In this document: positions 7,900 through 17,358 of the stretch, piece after piece | How positions within the stretch are numbered: the first letter of the stretch is position 1 | How the letters are laid out: each line of letters starts with the position of its first letter | DNA from: an uncultured Paenibacillaceae bacterium | Lineage (GTDB): Bacteria; Bacillota; Bacilli; Paenibacillales; K13 | Direction: 5' to 3' | Length of the DNA: 64,000 nucleotides | Assembly (NCBI GenBank): GCA_913056365.1 | Contig: CAJXLT010000006.1 | Coordinates: 1-64,000 of the forward strand | The notes under the pieces: model-generated | What the model saw: only the letters and a program-made list of their open reading frames with translations | Databases searched by the model: none | Told to the model about the DNA's origin: nothing | Position numbers and translations under genes: made by a program

Positions 7900-9078
7900 A
7901 TGAGTGAACGCCACAACTATGATTGGGCAGCGTTGAAGGATGAACTGAAGGCGAAGTTGCCGGAGCTTGGCATAGATAAGCTAGGCTTTGCATCCGCAGA
8001 GCCATTCACAACGCTGAAGGGGATTCTGGAGCGGCACCGTGAATTGGGAAGAGAATCCGGCTTCGAAGAATCAGACTTGGAGAAGCGGACAAGGCCAGAG
8101 TTGAGCCATGAAGATCCGAAGTCAATCTTGTCCATCGCTGTGGCGTATCCGTCGAAGATGACGAATCCGCCGCGTTCTGAGCCCGGCGCTTATCGCGGTA
8201 TGCTGTCGCGGTCGTCTTGGGGAGAGGACTATCACAAGGTGCTTCGCGACCGGCTTGCCAAGCTTGAGGCATGGCTGCAAGAGCGCATTCCTGAAGCGCG
8301 AATCGTATCTATGGTCGATACAGGAGCGCTCGTCGATCGAGCCGTTGCAGAACGAGCGGGCATCGGTTGGACCGGCAAGAACTGCGCCGTGATTACGCCG
8401 GAATACGGTTCATGGGTATATCTAGGCGAACTGATCACGAACCTCCCTTTCCCATCAGACACGCCTGTAACGGAGCAGTGCGGAGACTGTACGCTGTGCA
8501 TCGATGCCTGTCCTACGGGAGCGTTGGTAGGTCCCGGACAGCTGCATGCAGGGAGTTGTGTCTCCTTCCTCACGCAGACGAAGGAATCCGTTAGTGATGA
8601 GATGAAGAAGAAGATCGGAAACCGCCTCTATGGATGCGATACGTGTCAGATTGTGTGTCCGCATAACAAAGGGAAGCATTGGGATCATCACGCCGAGTTG
8701 ACGCCGGATCCTAATATTGCGAAGCCGCTTCTCAAGCCGCTGCTTAGCTTGAGCAATCGGCAATTCAAGGAACGCTTCGGTGCGAGTGCTGCTGCTTGGC
8801 GAGGGAAGAAACCGATCCAGCGCAATGCGGTGATTGCCCTCGGCAACTTCAAGGATCGCTCTGCTGTGCCTGACCTAACGCGCATTCTGCTGAAGGATGA
8901 ACGGCCGGTATTACGCGAGACAAGTGCGTGGGCGCTAGGCCGTATCGGCGGCAGTGATGCGGAGCTAGCGTTGCGCGAAGCGTTGGAATGCGAGCGTGAG
9001 TCTGATGTCCTTGCAGCGATCCGACGTGCGATTGTGCACTTGGAAAAGCAGGAGAACAGTGCAGAGGCGCTGAATTAG
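7900..9078 (+). CDS. queG: Epoxyqueuosine reductase
   Basis: Carries out the last step of queuosine synthesis, reducing epoxyqueuosine to queuosine in tRNA wobble position 34, using cobalamin and two [4Fe-4S] clusters. The 392-residue product has Asp140 in SMVDTGALVDRAVAERAGIG, cluster cysteines at 194, 197, 200 and 204 (CGDCTLCIDACPTGAL) and at 246, 249 and 253 (CDTCQIVCPHN). Residues about 300-390 form HEAT-type helices (VPDLTRILLKDERPVLRETS), as in the full-length family. GGGGGAGGA precedes ATG 7900; the seven codons upstream are rejected. No other queuosine genes are in the window. It may be cotranscribed with rnhA. Confidence 0.95.
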   Translation: MSERHNYDWAALKDELKAKLPELGIDKLGFASAEPFTTLKGILERHRELGRESGFEESDLEKRTRPELSHEDPKSILSIAVAYPSKMTNPPRSEPGAYRGMLSRSSWGEDYHKVLRDRLAKLEAWLQERIPEARIVSMVDTGALVDRAVAERAGIGWTGKNCAVITPEYGSWVYLGELITNLPFPSDTPVTEQCGDCTLCIDACPTGALVGPGQLHAGSCVSFLTQTKESVSDEMKKKIGNRLYGCDTCQIVCPHNKGKHWDHHAELTPDPNIAKPLLKPLLSLSNRQFKERFGASAAAWRGKKPIQRNAVIALGNFKDRSAVPDLTRILLKDERPVLRETSAWALGRIGGSDAELALREALECERESDVLAAIRRAIVHLEKQENSAEALN

Positions 9079-9130
9079 TACTATACTTTGGACATGGTAC
9101 TGCGCTACAACTAGAGGAGAGAGGGTTAAC

Positions 9131-10156
9131 ATGCGATACGTTCATGTAGAAGATATTGAGCCGGGTCAGATATTAGGACGTTCGATCTTTTCCGCTAATG
9201 GGAATGTGCTGTTGTCAGAAAATATTGAGCTTACGGTTTATATGATCAATACACTGCGGAGAATCGGTGTAGAGATGCTGTATATTAAGGATGAGCAGTT
9301 TGCGGATGTCGAGATCGAGGAGGTCGTCTCCGAAGAGACGAAGCGCAAGATGACGAAGAAGCTCGGAGATATGTTCGATTCGATTCGTTCGGGCAAATCA
9401 TTCAGTGACCGTAGTTTAAGTGTCAGTGTAGATGGTTTGCTCGATGAGATTATGGAGAATCACGACGTTCTCGTGCAGCTGAGTGATATACGAACAGAGG
9501 ACAATCGCAGATACTTGCATGCCTTGAATGTATGTACGATGTCCGTGATGACAGGGATGAATCTAGGATTGAATGCCCAACAGCTTAAGGAGCTCGCGAT
9601 TGGCGCGCTGTTGCATGATGTCGGCAAGGTTGGGATTGAGTCCGAGCACGATGACCCGCAAACTCGCAATCACCATACTTGGCGAGGCTTCGACATGATT
9701 AAGCGGGAGCAGAGCTTGATCATAGCCCATGTTGCCTTGCAGCACCATGAATCACCGGATGGCAGCGGTATCCCGCGCGGATTGGGCGAGGGCGAGATTC
9801 ATCTGTATGCTAAGATTGTCGCCGTAGCGAATATGTATGACAACTTACTCTTCGAAGAGCAAGATGGCAAGCGCATGATGCCGCATGAGGCGTGTGAGCA
9901 CCTAATGGCATTGTCTGGGACGAAGCTGGATCGGGATGTGTTGATCGAATTTCTGCGTATTGTGTCGATCTATCCGACAGGTGTTTCGGTTCGCTTGACG
10001 ACCAAGGAAACCGGTGTCGTGGTCGGTCAGCATAGAGGACTTCCGGGCAGACCGATTATTCGGATCGTCCTGCAAGACCGTGATGATTCGATGGATGTCA
10101 AGGAAGTCGATCTAGCGAAACAGCCTACCGTATTCATTGAAGCTGTACTCGGCTGA
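9131..10156 (+). CDS. HD-GYP-type cyclic-di-GMP phosphodiesterase (variant motif)
   Basis: Probable cytosolic hydrolase of cyclic-di-GMP. Residues 1-60 form an N-terminal region of the kind often found before HD-GYP domains (VEDIEPGQILGRSIF), and the catalytic domain runs from about 105 to 300. Metal-binding residues are visible: His130, HD at 162-163 (ALLHDVGKVGI), His182 (HTWRGFD), His200 and His-His at 205-206. The signature that should read HHExxDGxGYP reads HHESPDGSGIP, so Tyr of GYP is replaced by Ile. There is no membrane or receiver domain. Residues 300-341 carry a conserved tail (RGLPGRPIIRIVLQDRDD). The gene stands alone with its own ribosome site (GAGGAGAGAGGG). Activity is inferred from the family; the motif change may affect it. 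Confidence 0.85.
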   Translation: MRYVHVEDIEPGQILGRSIFSANGNVLLSENIELTVYMINTLRRIGVEMLYIKDEQFADVEIEEVVSEETKRKMTKKLGDMFDSIRSGKSFSDRSLSVSVDGLLDEIMENHDVLVQLSDIRTEDNRRYLHALNVCTMSVMTGMNLGLNAQQLKELAIGALLHDVGKVGIESEHDDPQTRNHHTWRGFDMIKREQSLIIAHVALQHHESPDGSGIPRGLGEGEIHLYAKIVAVANMYDNLLFEEQDGKRMMPHEACEHLMALSGTKLDRDVLIEFLRIVSIYPTGVSVRLTTKETGVVVGQHRGLPGRPIIRIVLQDRDDSMDVKEVDLAKQPTVFIEAVLG

Positions 10157-10270
10157 CGGAGCTTGAGGAGCCTGGTTATGGCAGCTATTGTAGCATTGAA
10201 TCCCACTATTGAACATGCTAAGATGTATAGGACCAATCGACCAGTTGATAAGTGAAATGGAGTGAAGAGC

Positions 10271-10489
10271 ATGTGGACGACAATTATCGTTGCTGCGATT
10301 ACCTTACTTGTAGGGGCGGTTGCCGGATTTTTCGCCGGTGTGACGTATTTGCGCAAGCAGATGGAGAAGATGCAGAGTGATCCGAAGATGCTGCAGCAGA
10401 TGGCTCGTCAGATGGGCTATAATGTGAATAAGCAGCAATTAAATAAAATGCAGCAGGCTATGAAGCATCAGAAGTTTCCTCGCAAGTAG
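10271..10489 (+). CDS. yneF: UPF0154 small membrane protein (YneF-like)
   Basis: A 72-residue protein with one N-terminal transmembrane segment (about 3-25, ending GAVAGFFAGVTYLRK) and a basic, methionine- and glutamine-rich cytoplasmic tail (QMARQMGYNVNKQQLNKMQQAMKH). This matches the YneF family of Firmicutes in length and layout, including the typical MARQMG and KMQQAM words. No biochemical function is known. ATG 10271 follows GGAGTG at 7 bases; the GTG at 10262 lies inside that ribosome site. It stands between the HD-GYP gene and folE in the same direction. Confidence 0.88.
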   Translation: MWTTIIVAAITLLVGAVAGFFAGVTYLRKQMEKMQSDPKMLQQMARQMGYNVNKQQLNKMQQAMKHQKFPRK

Positions 10490-10591
10490 CGTGCCAATAT
10501 GCTAGAAGTTCCGAAATCGCTGGCAGCACTAATGTTCACAGAAGAGACATGACCAAACATATAGAAAGAGAGAACGGGAGGGGAAGAGGAA

Positions 10592-11185
10592 ATGGCGGGG
10601 ATCAAAGACTATAAGAACAGCAAAGTTTCCGATAATCGGGAATTGATAGAAGGCCACGTCCGGGAAATTCTCCGGCTGATCGGCGAGGATGTCGATCGGG
10701 AAGGGCTGATCGAAACACCGGCCCGCGTCACGCGCATGTATGAGGAAATCTTCGCAGGTTATGAGGTTAACCCGCGCGATGTGCTTGGCGTTACGTTCGA
10801 TGAGCAGCATGAGGAGCTTGTCATCGTCAAGGACATTGTCTATTACAGTCAATGCGAGCATCATATGGCGCCGTTCTTCGGCAAGGTGCATATCGGTTAT
10901 TTGCCAAGCGGTAAGATTGCCGGACTGAGCAAATTCGCTCGACTCGTGGAAGCCATTACCCGCCGACTTCAGGTTCAGGAGCGCATCACGTCCGAGATAG
11001 CGGACATTCTGCAGGAGGTGCTGGAGCCGCAAGGAGTGATGGTGATCGTCGAGGGTGAGCATCTGTGCATGTGCGCACGCGGGGTGAAGAAGCCCGGCAG
11101 CAAGACGGTCACATCAGCAGTGCGCGGACATTTCCGCTCCAACGCAGCGCTGCGTTCTGAATTTTTGTCATTAGTGAAGGACTAA
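10592..11185 (+). CDS. folE: GTP cyclohydrolase I
   Basis: Converts GTP to 7,8-dihydroneopterin triphosphate, the entry to folate synthesis and, via QueD, to queuosine. Zinc ligands are Cys88 and His91 (QCEHHMAPF) and Cys159 (EHLCMCARGV); the substrate-binding KKPGSKTVTSAVRG follows. Length (197) is normal for the zinc-dependent FolE-IA type. GGGAGGGG precedes the ATG. It is closed by a strong terminator, and no other folate gene is next to it. With queG 2 kb away the window holds two queuosine-relevant steps, but no link beyond proximity is shown. Confidence 0.96.
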   Translation: MAGIKDYKNSKVSDNRELIEGHVREILRLIGEDVDREGLIETPARVTRMYEEIFAGYEVNPRDVLGVTFDEQHEELVIVKDIVYYSQCEHHMAPFFGKVHIGYLPSGKIAGLSKFARLVEAITRRLQVQERITSEIADILQEVLEPQGVMVIVEGEHLCMCARGVKKPGSKTVTSAVRGHFRSNAALRSEFLSLVKD

Positions 11186-11204
11186 TTTATTCTTGTAAGC
11201 AACA

Positions 11205-11236
11205 GCCGTCCGGCTTTGAGCCGGGCGGTTTTTTGA
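11205..11236 (+). terminator. Rho-independent terminator of folE
   Basis: CCGTCCGGCT and AGCCGGGCGG form a GC-rich stem with a 3-base loop, followed by six T. Confidence 0.9.
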
Positions 11237-11321
11237 TCTGCTGATGGTGTGTTCAGAGATATGCATCTTCTAGCCGGTTATCCGGTTGCGGTTCCCCGAG
11301 CGACTCTGTGAGCTAGCTTCC

Positions 11322-11520
11322 ACCGTGAAATAAATGCGAATGTACAGTTTTTTGATCCGAAAAGTGGGGGGAATGCTGAAATTCCTGCGAATGCGCATCT
11401 TTCTATGCTCGATAATGTCTTTTTGACGCAATCGACGCTTGTATTCCTGTATATTAGCAGGCTTTTTCGATTTTCCACTTAGTTCGGAGGGAATCCCTGC
11501 ATAATCGCATCTTTTGGTAG
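11322..11520 (+). repeat. Three-motif intergenic repeat, copy 1
   Basis: Contains TGCGAATGTACAG (from 11335), TGCGAATGCGCATCTTT (from 11386), TATTAGCAGGCTTT (GCAGG from 11457) and CCTGCATAATCGCATCTTTT (from 11496). The same motifs recur at 25988/26039/26110/26150 and 34160/34211/34281/34321 with nearly identical spacing. It lies between the folE terminator and the IclR gene. No gene is seen in 11237-11719. Confidence 0.75.
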
Positions 11521-11627
11521 GTTTGCGGCTTGGTGGTTTGCAAATTTGTGGGTTGCAGCTTGGCGCTAGGTGAGGCGCAAGTGCAATGTCGAGTGTCATT
11601 GAGTTCGCTCTTCTCGTAACCTTATGG

Positions 11628-11687
11628 TAGACAGAATGCTGTCTTCTTGGTTATACTACATGTAACACGGTTTCATTACGTGAAACC
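11628..11687 (+). promoter_or_regulatory. Promoter and palindromic operator of the IclR gene
   Basis: TAGACA (11628-11633), 18 bases, then TATACT (11652-11657) is a sigma-A-like promoter. Just downstream of its expected start point is the perfect inverted repeat GGTTTCA-ttacg-TGAAACC (11669-11687), 33 bases before the GTG start. Its core GTTTCA-N5-TGAAAC is repeated exactly in the aconitase leader (17287-17303). Autoregulation by the IclR protein is inferred. Confidence 0.6.
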
Positions 11688-11719
11688 TATCGGATGCCAT
11701 TGGGAAACGAGGGATTGCC

Positions 11720-12463
11720 GTGGAAGAGGGTAAAGTAACGGTCCGCGCTGTAGAGCGGGCATTGGATATATTGTTATGCTTCACGGATGCGAACGAATTG
11801 ACGTTGACGGAAATTGCTGTACGGGTAGGGCTTCACAAGAGTACAGTGTATCGGTTGCTTGCTTCCTTGGAGCATAAGGGGTTCGTCATTCGCGATGCAG
11901 AGAGTGAGAAGTACAAGCTGGGCTTCCGGCTGTGGGAGCTGTCGGCGAACCTGTCTCAAGCGGACGATCCAGCGGTGGTACTGCTCCCAGAGATGGAACG
12001 GCTGCGCGATATGATTGGGGAGACGATCAGCTTATATGTGCGGGACGGACATGAGCGGATTCGGATTCAGGCTGTACAGAGCAGCCAAGCCATTCGCAGA
12101 GTAGCGCCAGTAGGCGTGAGGCTGCCGTTGTATGTCGGCGCATCGAGCAAGGTGCTAGTCGCTTATGCGGATGCCGAGGATCGCGAGAGCCTGTTCAGCA
12201 GTCCGACATGGCCTGTATCGATCGATCAGGAGGCCTATGAGCGTCAGCTGGCGGATATACGCGCCTCCGGCTTCGCGACAAGCGTAGAGGAACGTGAACC
12301 GGGCGCGGCGGCAGTAGCCGCACCGATTCTGAATCGTTCGGGAAGCATGGTCGCAGTACTGTCCGTATCAGGACCGGCGAATCGCTTGACCGTGGACAAG
12401 ATGAAGGAGCATGCGGCAGCTATCAAGGATGCAGCTGCACGCATGGGCAAGATGGTGAAGTGA
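11720..12463 (+). CDS. IclR-family transcriptional regulator
   Basis: A DNA-binding repressor or activator with a small-molecule sensor domain. Residues 1-75 form the winged helix-turn-helix (RAVERALDILLCF, LTEIAVRVGLHKSTVYRLLASLEHKGFV); from about 80 the IclR effector domain follows (LPEMERLRDMIGETISLYV, LYVGASSKVLVAY, EEREPGAAAVAAPILNRSG). The start is GTG 11720 after ACGAGGGA. Length 247 is normal. An inverted repeat lies at its promoter and an identical core sits in the aconitase leader 5.6 kb away. IclR-type regulators often control aromatic-acid, glyoxylate or pectin-uronate genes; here the next gene encodes a pectate-lyase-fold protein, so a carbohydrate link is possible, but the effector is unknown. 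Confidence 0.93.
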   Translation: MEEGKVTVRAVERALDILLCFTDANELTLTEIAVRVGLHKSTVYRLLASLEHKGFVIRDAESEKYKLGFRLWELSANLSQADDPAVVLLPEMERLRDMIGETISLYVRDGHERIRIQAVQSSQAIRRVAPVGVRLPLYVGASSKVLVAYADAEDRESLFSSPTWPVSIDQEAYERQLADIRASGFATSVEEREPGAAAVAAPILNRSGSMVAVLSVSGPANRLTVDKMKEHAAAIKDAAARMGKMVK

Positions 12464-12492
12464 TCAGCAATGCATAGTTATGTGGATATTAT

Positions 12493-12537
12493 AGGGACGA
12501 TTCAACTCCATGGAATGGAGGTTGGTCGTCTCTATTT
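12493..12537 (+). terminator. Terminator of the IclR gene
   Basis: AGGGACGATTCAACTCCAT folds on ATGGAGGTTGGTCGTCTCT with some G-U pairs, followed by ATTTTG. Its left arm is almost the same as that of the terminator behind the next gene (14444-14490). Confidence 0.7.
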
Positions 12538-12643
12538 TGCATGAGACGGTCATTCAAGCTTTATACGATTACGGGTGTGTGGAAACCGCTTGCCTGTTCA
12601 TACTTAGCCCTGTTCCAGCGTACATCTTAATGAGGTGATGCAG

Positions 12644-14425
12644 GTGTCTAAGGACATACAAGAGCTGCAAGCGCAATTGACAAAGTTGTCTAAGAAGACT
12701 GATGGATTGTTGAATGTGCGGGAATTCGGGGCAATCGGGGATAACCGTCGCCATCCTCTAAGAGAGAATTTCGACTCACTAGAGCAAGCACAGGGCACAT
12801 ATCCGCACGCCGTATCACTCAATGATGAAACAGACTGGTGCGCGATCCAAGGCGCATTGCAGGAAGCGGTAAGTCAAGGTGGCGGAAACGTTCATGTACC
12901 GGCGGGTACATTTAAGATCAATCGAACGATCCGCATACCGCATAGTGTGAAGTTGGAATTGAATCATGCAGCTGAACTAGTTGCAACCGCGGATGTGGAT
13001 GTCGTTCGACTGCACAAGGGCTCACAGCTCGTAGGAGGAACCATTAATGTGCATTCGAATGTGAACGAGTACTCCAGGACTTGTATTTACATTAGCGGAC
13101 AAGATCAGTTTCATCCAGGGAGCGACTTCACCCGCGTGTCAAACATCGTATTGAGAAATTGGAATCCAGGGGATCGTCCTTCCGGGACGGGCATTCACCT
13201 GTATGCGAAGGGTGATGAGGAGGTGCCCAATCAGAGCATCTGTTGGCTTCATGTAAGCAATATCAACATATCTTGGTTTTCCAAGGGTGTGTATTTGCAG
13301 GCAGTCAAGGCGGATGATGCGGAATCGAATCCAGGCAAGACGGCTTGGATCAACGGCAATTCCTTTCACCAGATTTACTTTCACGCGTGTGAATTGGACA
13401 TCTGTCTGGAGGGCAGTGATGGCTTCAGAAGCGATCAAGCTGCTTACAGCTATGAAGTGTCCGGGAACCATTTTACAGATATTCAGAGTCAGCCCATGTC
13501 TTACACGATGTATTTCTCCATGTGCGGTCGCTTCAATACGATTAACGGCAAGTTCTGGGACAATCACTTGATGGAATCGGACATTAAGGGACAGTTTACA
13601 CGTACATCTTCCTATAATGCGATAACATCGAACTTGGACTCGTATCAAATTTCGGATGTTGGTAATTACAATAGCATTTCATCGCCTTACAGGGACTTTA
13701 GGACAGGGGTGATCCCGCCAGCCATCAATATTGCCTATTCATTCACTGGAAACCAGGATGATTACTTGGCCTATGCAACAGCAAGAGGTTTTGTCTTCAG
13801 GCAAACTGGAGGATTGCCTCCTATGTCTGGCCAACTTGATCTCGCCTTTTCCCTAAGCGGAGATGAATCGATTGTATGGAATGGCAGCCAGGCTACAGAG
13901 AATAATCCGATCGTATTGGAGTTAACGTTGCCGGAGCGGGCGGTGTACTTCTCTAATTTCGGTCTAGCCTTCAGTCCGTGGATGGAATCGCCAAGAGGAA
14001 TTATAATTAGGCGCAAGCAAGACGGTCTCTGGCGAACTGTAGCGGACCACAGGTCGCTCGGCAACCAGCCTTTCTTCATTCTCCGCTCTGTATTAGCCCC
14101 TGTCGAGGCCTTAGAGATCAAGATGTGGGGAAGCAATGACAGCGTGAACCAGTGGATTAGGCTAACGAGAATATTCGGCCAGTCGACCCAAAAATTCGGA
14201 TACGCTTACCTTCCCCGCAATGGCGGAGAGCTGTATGGTGATCTTGACTTGAATCGCTATTATCTGACCGTTGGCCAAGTTGGACAACTGCCTCCCGCCT
14301 CGCCGATGCACAGAGGGAAGATGATTCGTGTTCTTGGGGATGGCTCCGCAACAGCGGACACGGTATATATGTGCATGATGTCTTCATCAGGAAGATTCAA
14401 TTGGAAACCGCTTGTTCAAGGGTAG
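12644..14425 (+). CDS. Pectate-lyase-superfamily beta-helix protein, tail-fibre-like C-terminus
   Basis: The 593-residue product starts with a short coiled coil (DIQELQAQLTKLSKKTDGLL), then the hallmark of the Pectate_lyase_3 family, VREFGAIGD, and a right-handed beta-helix up to about residue 350 (GGNVHVPAGTFKINRTIRIP). A beta-rich region follows, and the end (DTVYMCMMSSSGRFNWKPL) resembles phage tail-fibre and spike tips. No signal peptide is present, so it is either cytosolic, released by lysis, or part of a tail-like particle. GAGGTG lies 6 bases before GTG 12644 but overlaps the ATG at 12638, so I prefer the GTG. It is bounded by two look-alike terminators. Enzymatic activity on a polysaccharide is possible but unproven. 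Confidence 0.75.
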   Translation: MSKDIQELQAQLTKLSKKTDGLLNVREFGAIGDNRRHPLRENFDSLEQAQGTYPHAVSLNDETDWCAIQGALQEAVSQGGGNVHVPAGTFKINRTIRIPHSVKLELNHAAELVATADVDVVRLHKGSQLVGGTINVHSNVNEYSRTCIYISGQDQFHPGSDFTRVSNIVLRNWNPGDRPSGTGIHLYAKGDEEVPNQSICWLHVSNINISWFSKGVYLQAVKADDAESNPGKTAWINGNSFHQIYFHACELDICLEGSDGFRSDQAAYSYEVSGNHFTDIQSQPMSYTMYFSMCGRFNTINGKFWDNHLMESDIKGQFTRTSSYNAITSNLDSYQISDVGNYNSISSPYRDFRTGVIPPAINIAYSFTGNQDDYLAYATARGFVFRQTGGLPPMSGQLDLAFSLSGDESIVWNGSQATENNPIVLELTLPERAVYFSNFGLAFSPWMESPRGIIIRRKQDGLWRTVADHRSLGNQPFFILRSVLAPVEALEIKMWGSNDSVNQWIRLTRIFGQSTQKFGYAYLPRNGGELYGDLDLNRYYLTVGQVGQLPPASPMHRGKMIRVLGDGSATADTVYMCMMSSSGRFNWKPLVQG

Positions 14426-14443
14426 CCGTTCTCGACAACGAAT

Positions 14444-14490
14444 AAGGGACGATTCACTCCTGCCGTGAAGGCGGAATGAATCGTCCCTTT
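14444..14490. terminator. Bidirectional terminator between the beta-helix gene and aconitase
   Basis: AAGGGACGATTCACTCC-TGCC pairs with GGCGGAATGAATCGTCCCTT, with T-rich flanks on both sides, and lies between convergent genes. The left arm repeats 16 bases of the terminator at 12493. Confidence 0.85.
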
Positions 14491-14546
14491 GTTGTAAGCT
14501 GAATCGGACGCTTGCCCAATCCAGCTCAATCCAGCTGTTCACATAC

Positions 14547-17264
14547 TTACTTCGCGCCGGACAGGATCTGGCGAAGCACGGTTTGCAGAATGCCGCCGTT
14601 GCGATAGTAGTCGATGTCCACAGTGCTGTCCAGACGTACGACACATTCGAAGTCGAAGGTGCTTCCGTCTTCGCGTGTAGCGGTAACCTTAATCGTCTGT
14701 CCAGGCTTGATATCGTTGTTCAGCCCTTGGATGTCGAAGGTTTCCTTACCTGTAATGCCGAGTACCTGCCAGCCAGTACCTTCTGCGAATTGCAGCGGGA
14801 GCACGCCCATGCCGACTAGGTTCGAGCGGTGAATCCGTTCGAAGCTCTCAGCGATGACGGCTTTCACGCCAAGCAGGAAAGTACCCTTCGCTGCCCAGTC
14901 ACGGGAGCTGCCGGTTCCGTATTCCTTGCCAGCTAATACGACAAGTGGTGTTCCGGCTTCTTGATATTTCATCGAAGCATCGTAGATTGACATTACTTCG
15001 TCAGTTGGCAGGTAAGTCGTGACGCCGCCTTCCGTACCCGGAGCAAGCTGGTTGCGGATCCGGATGTTGGCGAACGTACCGCGCATCATGACTTCATGGT
15101 TGCCGCGGCGGGAGCCGTAGGAGTTGAAGTCCTTCCGTTCCACACCGTTCGTAGTCAAGTATTCACCGGCAGGGCTGTCTACCTTGATGTTGCCCGCAGG
15201 AGAAATATGGTCCGTCGTAACGGAATCGCCCATCAATGCCAGCGTCTTCGCCCCTTTGATCTCCGCGATGTCGCCAGGTGCTAGACCGAGACCTTCGAAG
15301 AATGGAGGCTCTTGGATGTATGTCGATTTGTCTTCCCACTCGTAGAGCTGACCTTCTGGTACAGGGATTTCGTTCCAACGTTCGTTAGCGCGGAAGACGT
15401 CCTTGTACTTGTCTGCGAACAGCTCAGGGCTCATCGCGCCTGCAACTGCGTCGCGGACTTCCTGAGAGGACGGCCAGATGTCCTTGAGATAGACAGGTTG
15501 GTTGTTCTGGTCATGCCCGATTGGATCGTTGGCAAGGTCGATGTTGACGGTTCCAGCCAGCGCATAAGCGACGACGAGCGGTGGCGAAGCAAGGTAATTC
15601 GCCTTCACTTGTGCGTGTACGCGTCCTTCGAAGTTCCGGTTGCCGCTCAAGACAGATGCGACAGTCAGATCGTTGTCGGCAATCGCTTGGCTGACTTCAT
15701 CCGGCAGCGGACCACTGTTGCCGATACATGTAGCACAGCCGTAGCCGGCTACGTGGAAGCCTAGTGCTTCAAGCGGATCGAGCAAGCCTGATTTCTTCAG
15801 ATACTCGGTCACGACGAGGGAGCCAGGTGTTAAGCTGCCCTTCACATAAGCTGGCTTCACTAGACCCTTCTCCACTGCTTTCTTGGCAACGAGTCCAGCG
15901 CCAAGCATTACGCTCGGATTGGATGTGTTCGTACAGCTCGTGATTGCAGCGATCACAACAGCACCAGTAGTGAGCGTGGTTGTTTCGCCGTTCGGATGCT
16001 TCACTTCAGCGCTGTCAGCGATCTGCTCATCGCTCAATCCGTAACCGCCCTTGTCGATTGGCGTACGGATAATGGAATTGAACGCTTCCTTCATATCCGT
16101 CAGCTCGATGCGGTCCTGCGGACGCTTCGGGCCCGAGAGGCTAGGCACGATCGTGGACAGATCCAATTCGATCGTATCGGTGAATGCCGGATCAGGTGTA
16201 TCGTCCGTGCGGAACATGCCTTGCGCCTTGTAGTAAGCTTCAACCAAAGCGATCTGTTCTTCGCTGCGGTTCGTGCCTCGCAAGTAGTTCAGCGTTTCGT
16301 TATCTACTGGGAAGAAGCCGACAGTAGCGCCATACTCTGGAGCCATATTCGCTACCGTAGCGCGGTCTGCGAGTGTAATATTGCTCAGACCGGAGCCATA
16401 AAATTCGACGAATTTGCCGACAACGCCCTTCTTGCGCAGCATCTGGGTGACGGTCAGCGCCAAGTCGGTTGCAGTAGCACCTTCAGCAAGGCTGCCCGTC
16501 AGCTTGAAGCCGATGACTTCAGGTGTGACGAAGTAGAGCGGTTGCCCGAGCATGCCAGCTTCAGCTTCGATGCCGCCAACGCCCCAGCCTACTACGCCAA
16601 GACCGTTAATCATCGTTGTATGGGAATCTGTACCGACGAGTGAATCTGGATAGACATATGTTTCACCGTCTATTGTCTTCGTTGCGGCAACGGATGCCAA
16701 GTACTCCAGGTTAACCTGGTGTACGATACCGGTTGCCGGCGGTACAGCCCGGAAGTTATCGAATGCAGTTTGCGCCCAGCGCAGGAAACGATAGCGTTCC
16801 TCATTGCGTTCGAATTCGAGATTCATGTTCGTTGCCAATGCGTCTGCAGTACCGAATGCATCAACCATAACCGAATGGTCAATAACGAGATCGACCGGTA
16901 CGAGCGGGTTAATACGCTTCGGATCGCCGCCTGCGCGTTCGGTAGTAGCACGCATTGCCGCCAGATCGACGACGACCGGTACGCCTGTGAAGTCTTGCAA
17001 TACGATCCGCGCTGGGATGAACGGCAATTCCTTGTTCTTGCCTGCGTCATTGACCCAGCCGGCAATTTGCTTCACATGCTCTTCCGTAATCGCTCTTCCG
17101 TCGAATTGACGAACGGCTGCTTCAAGCAGCACTTTGATCGAGAAGGGAAGTTGGGAGATTGCATCATGCCCTTGGCTTGCCAAATCCGGCAGGGAGTAAT
17201 AGTTTACGGTTTTTCCGCCAGCTTGGAGCTGCTTGCGAACGGAAAAATGATCTTTCGTACTCAT
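14547..17264 (-). CDS. acnA: Aconitate hydratase
   Basis: Isomerises citrate to isocitrate in the TCA cycle; in Bacillus the same apo-protein binds iron-responsive RNA. The 905-residue product is of the AcnA/IRP type, with [26 protein letters not shown], cluster cysteines in TSCTNTSNP and in [15 protein letters not shown], and the swivelling domain with [17 protein letters not shown] and [24 protein letters not shown] precedes ATG 17264; the seven upstream codons contain this ribosome site. A good promoter and a compound palindrome lie in the leader. It is a single-gene unit, convergent with the beta-helix gene. The palindrome it shares with the IclR gene suggests specific control in addition to any CcpC-type system. 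Confidence 0.97.
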   Translation of the reverse strand: MSTKDHFSVRKQLQAGGKTVNYYSLPDLASQGHDAISQLPFSIKVLLEAAVRQFDGRAITEEHVKQIAGWVNDAGKNKELPFIPARIVLQDFTGVPVVVDLAAMRATTERAGGDPKRINPLVPVDLVIDHSVMVDAFGTADALATNMNLEFERNEERYRFLRWAQTAFDNFRAVPPATGIVHQVNLEYLASVAATKTIDGETYVYPDSLVGTDSHTTMINGLGVVGWGVGGIEAEAGMLGQPLYFVTPEVIGFKLTGSLAEGATATDLALTVTQMLRKKGVVGKFVEFYGSGLSNITLADRATVANMAPEYGATVGFFPVDNETLNYLRGTNRSEEQIALVEAYYKAQGMFRTDDTPDPAFTDTIELDLSTIVPSLSGPKRPQDRIELTDMKEAFNSIIRTPIDKGGYGLSDEQIADSAEVKHPNGETTTLTTGAVVIAAITSCTNTSNPSVMLGAGLVAKKAVEKGLVKPAYVKGSLTPGSLVVTEYLKKSGLLDPLEALGFHVAGYGCATCIGNSGPLPDEVSQAIADNDLTVASVLSGNRNFEGRVHAQVKANYLASPPLVVAYALAGTVNIDLANDPIGHDQNNQPVYLKDIWPSSQEVRDAVAGAMSPELFADKYKDVFRANERWNEIPVPEGQLYEWEDKSTYIQEPPFFEGLGLAPGDIAEIKGAKTLALMGDSVTTDHISPAGNIKVDSPAGEYLTTNGVERKDFNSYGSRRGNHEVMMRGTFANIRIRNQLAPGTEGGVTTYLPTDEVMSIYDASMKYQEAGTPLVVLAGKEYGTGSSRDWAAKGTFLLGVKAVIAESFERIHRSNLVGMGVLPLQFAEGTGWQVLGITGKETFDIQGLNNDIKPGQTIKVTATREDGSTFDFECVVRLDSTVDIDYYRNGGILQTVLRQILSGAK

Positions 17265-17286
17265 TAAGCTTCCGCCTCCTTGCATA

Positions 17287-17358
17287 GTTTCATCTAATGA
17301 AACCCGATTTCATATTTCTCATCGATATAAGTATACTCTTTTCGCTTCGCTTGGTAAA
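17287..17358 (-). promoter_or_regulatory. Aconitase promoter with compound palindromic operator
   Basis: On the minus strand TTTACC (17358-17353), 17 bases, TATACT (17335-17330). In the leader, about 20-36 bases after the expected start point, is GTTTCA-tctaa-TGAAAC (17287-17303), interlocked with TGAAAC-ccg-ATTTCA (17298-17312), so three half-sites alternate. The first pair has the same arms and spacer length as the site at the IclR gene. Confidence 0.65.

Noticed and set aside
12644-14425. Prophage containing the tail-fibre-like gene
   Set aside because: No capsid, terminase, portal, integrase or lysis genes are nearby; a single gene does not make a prophage.
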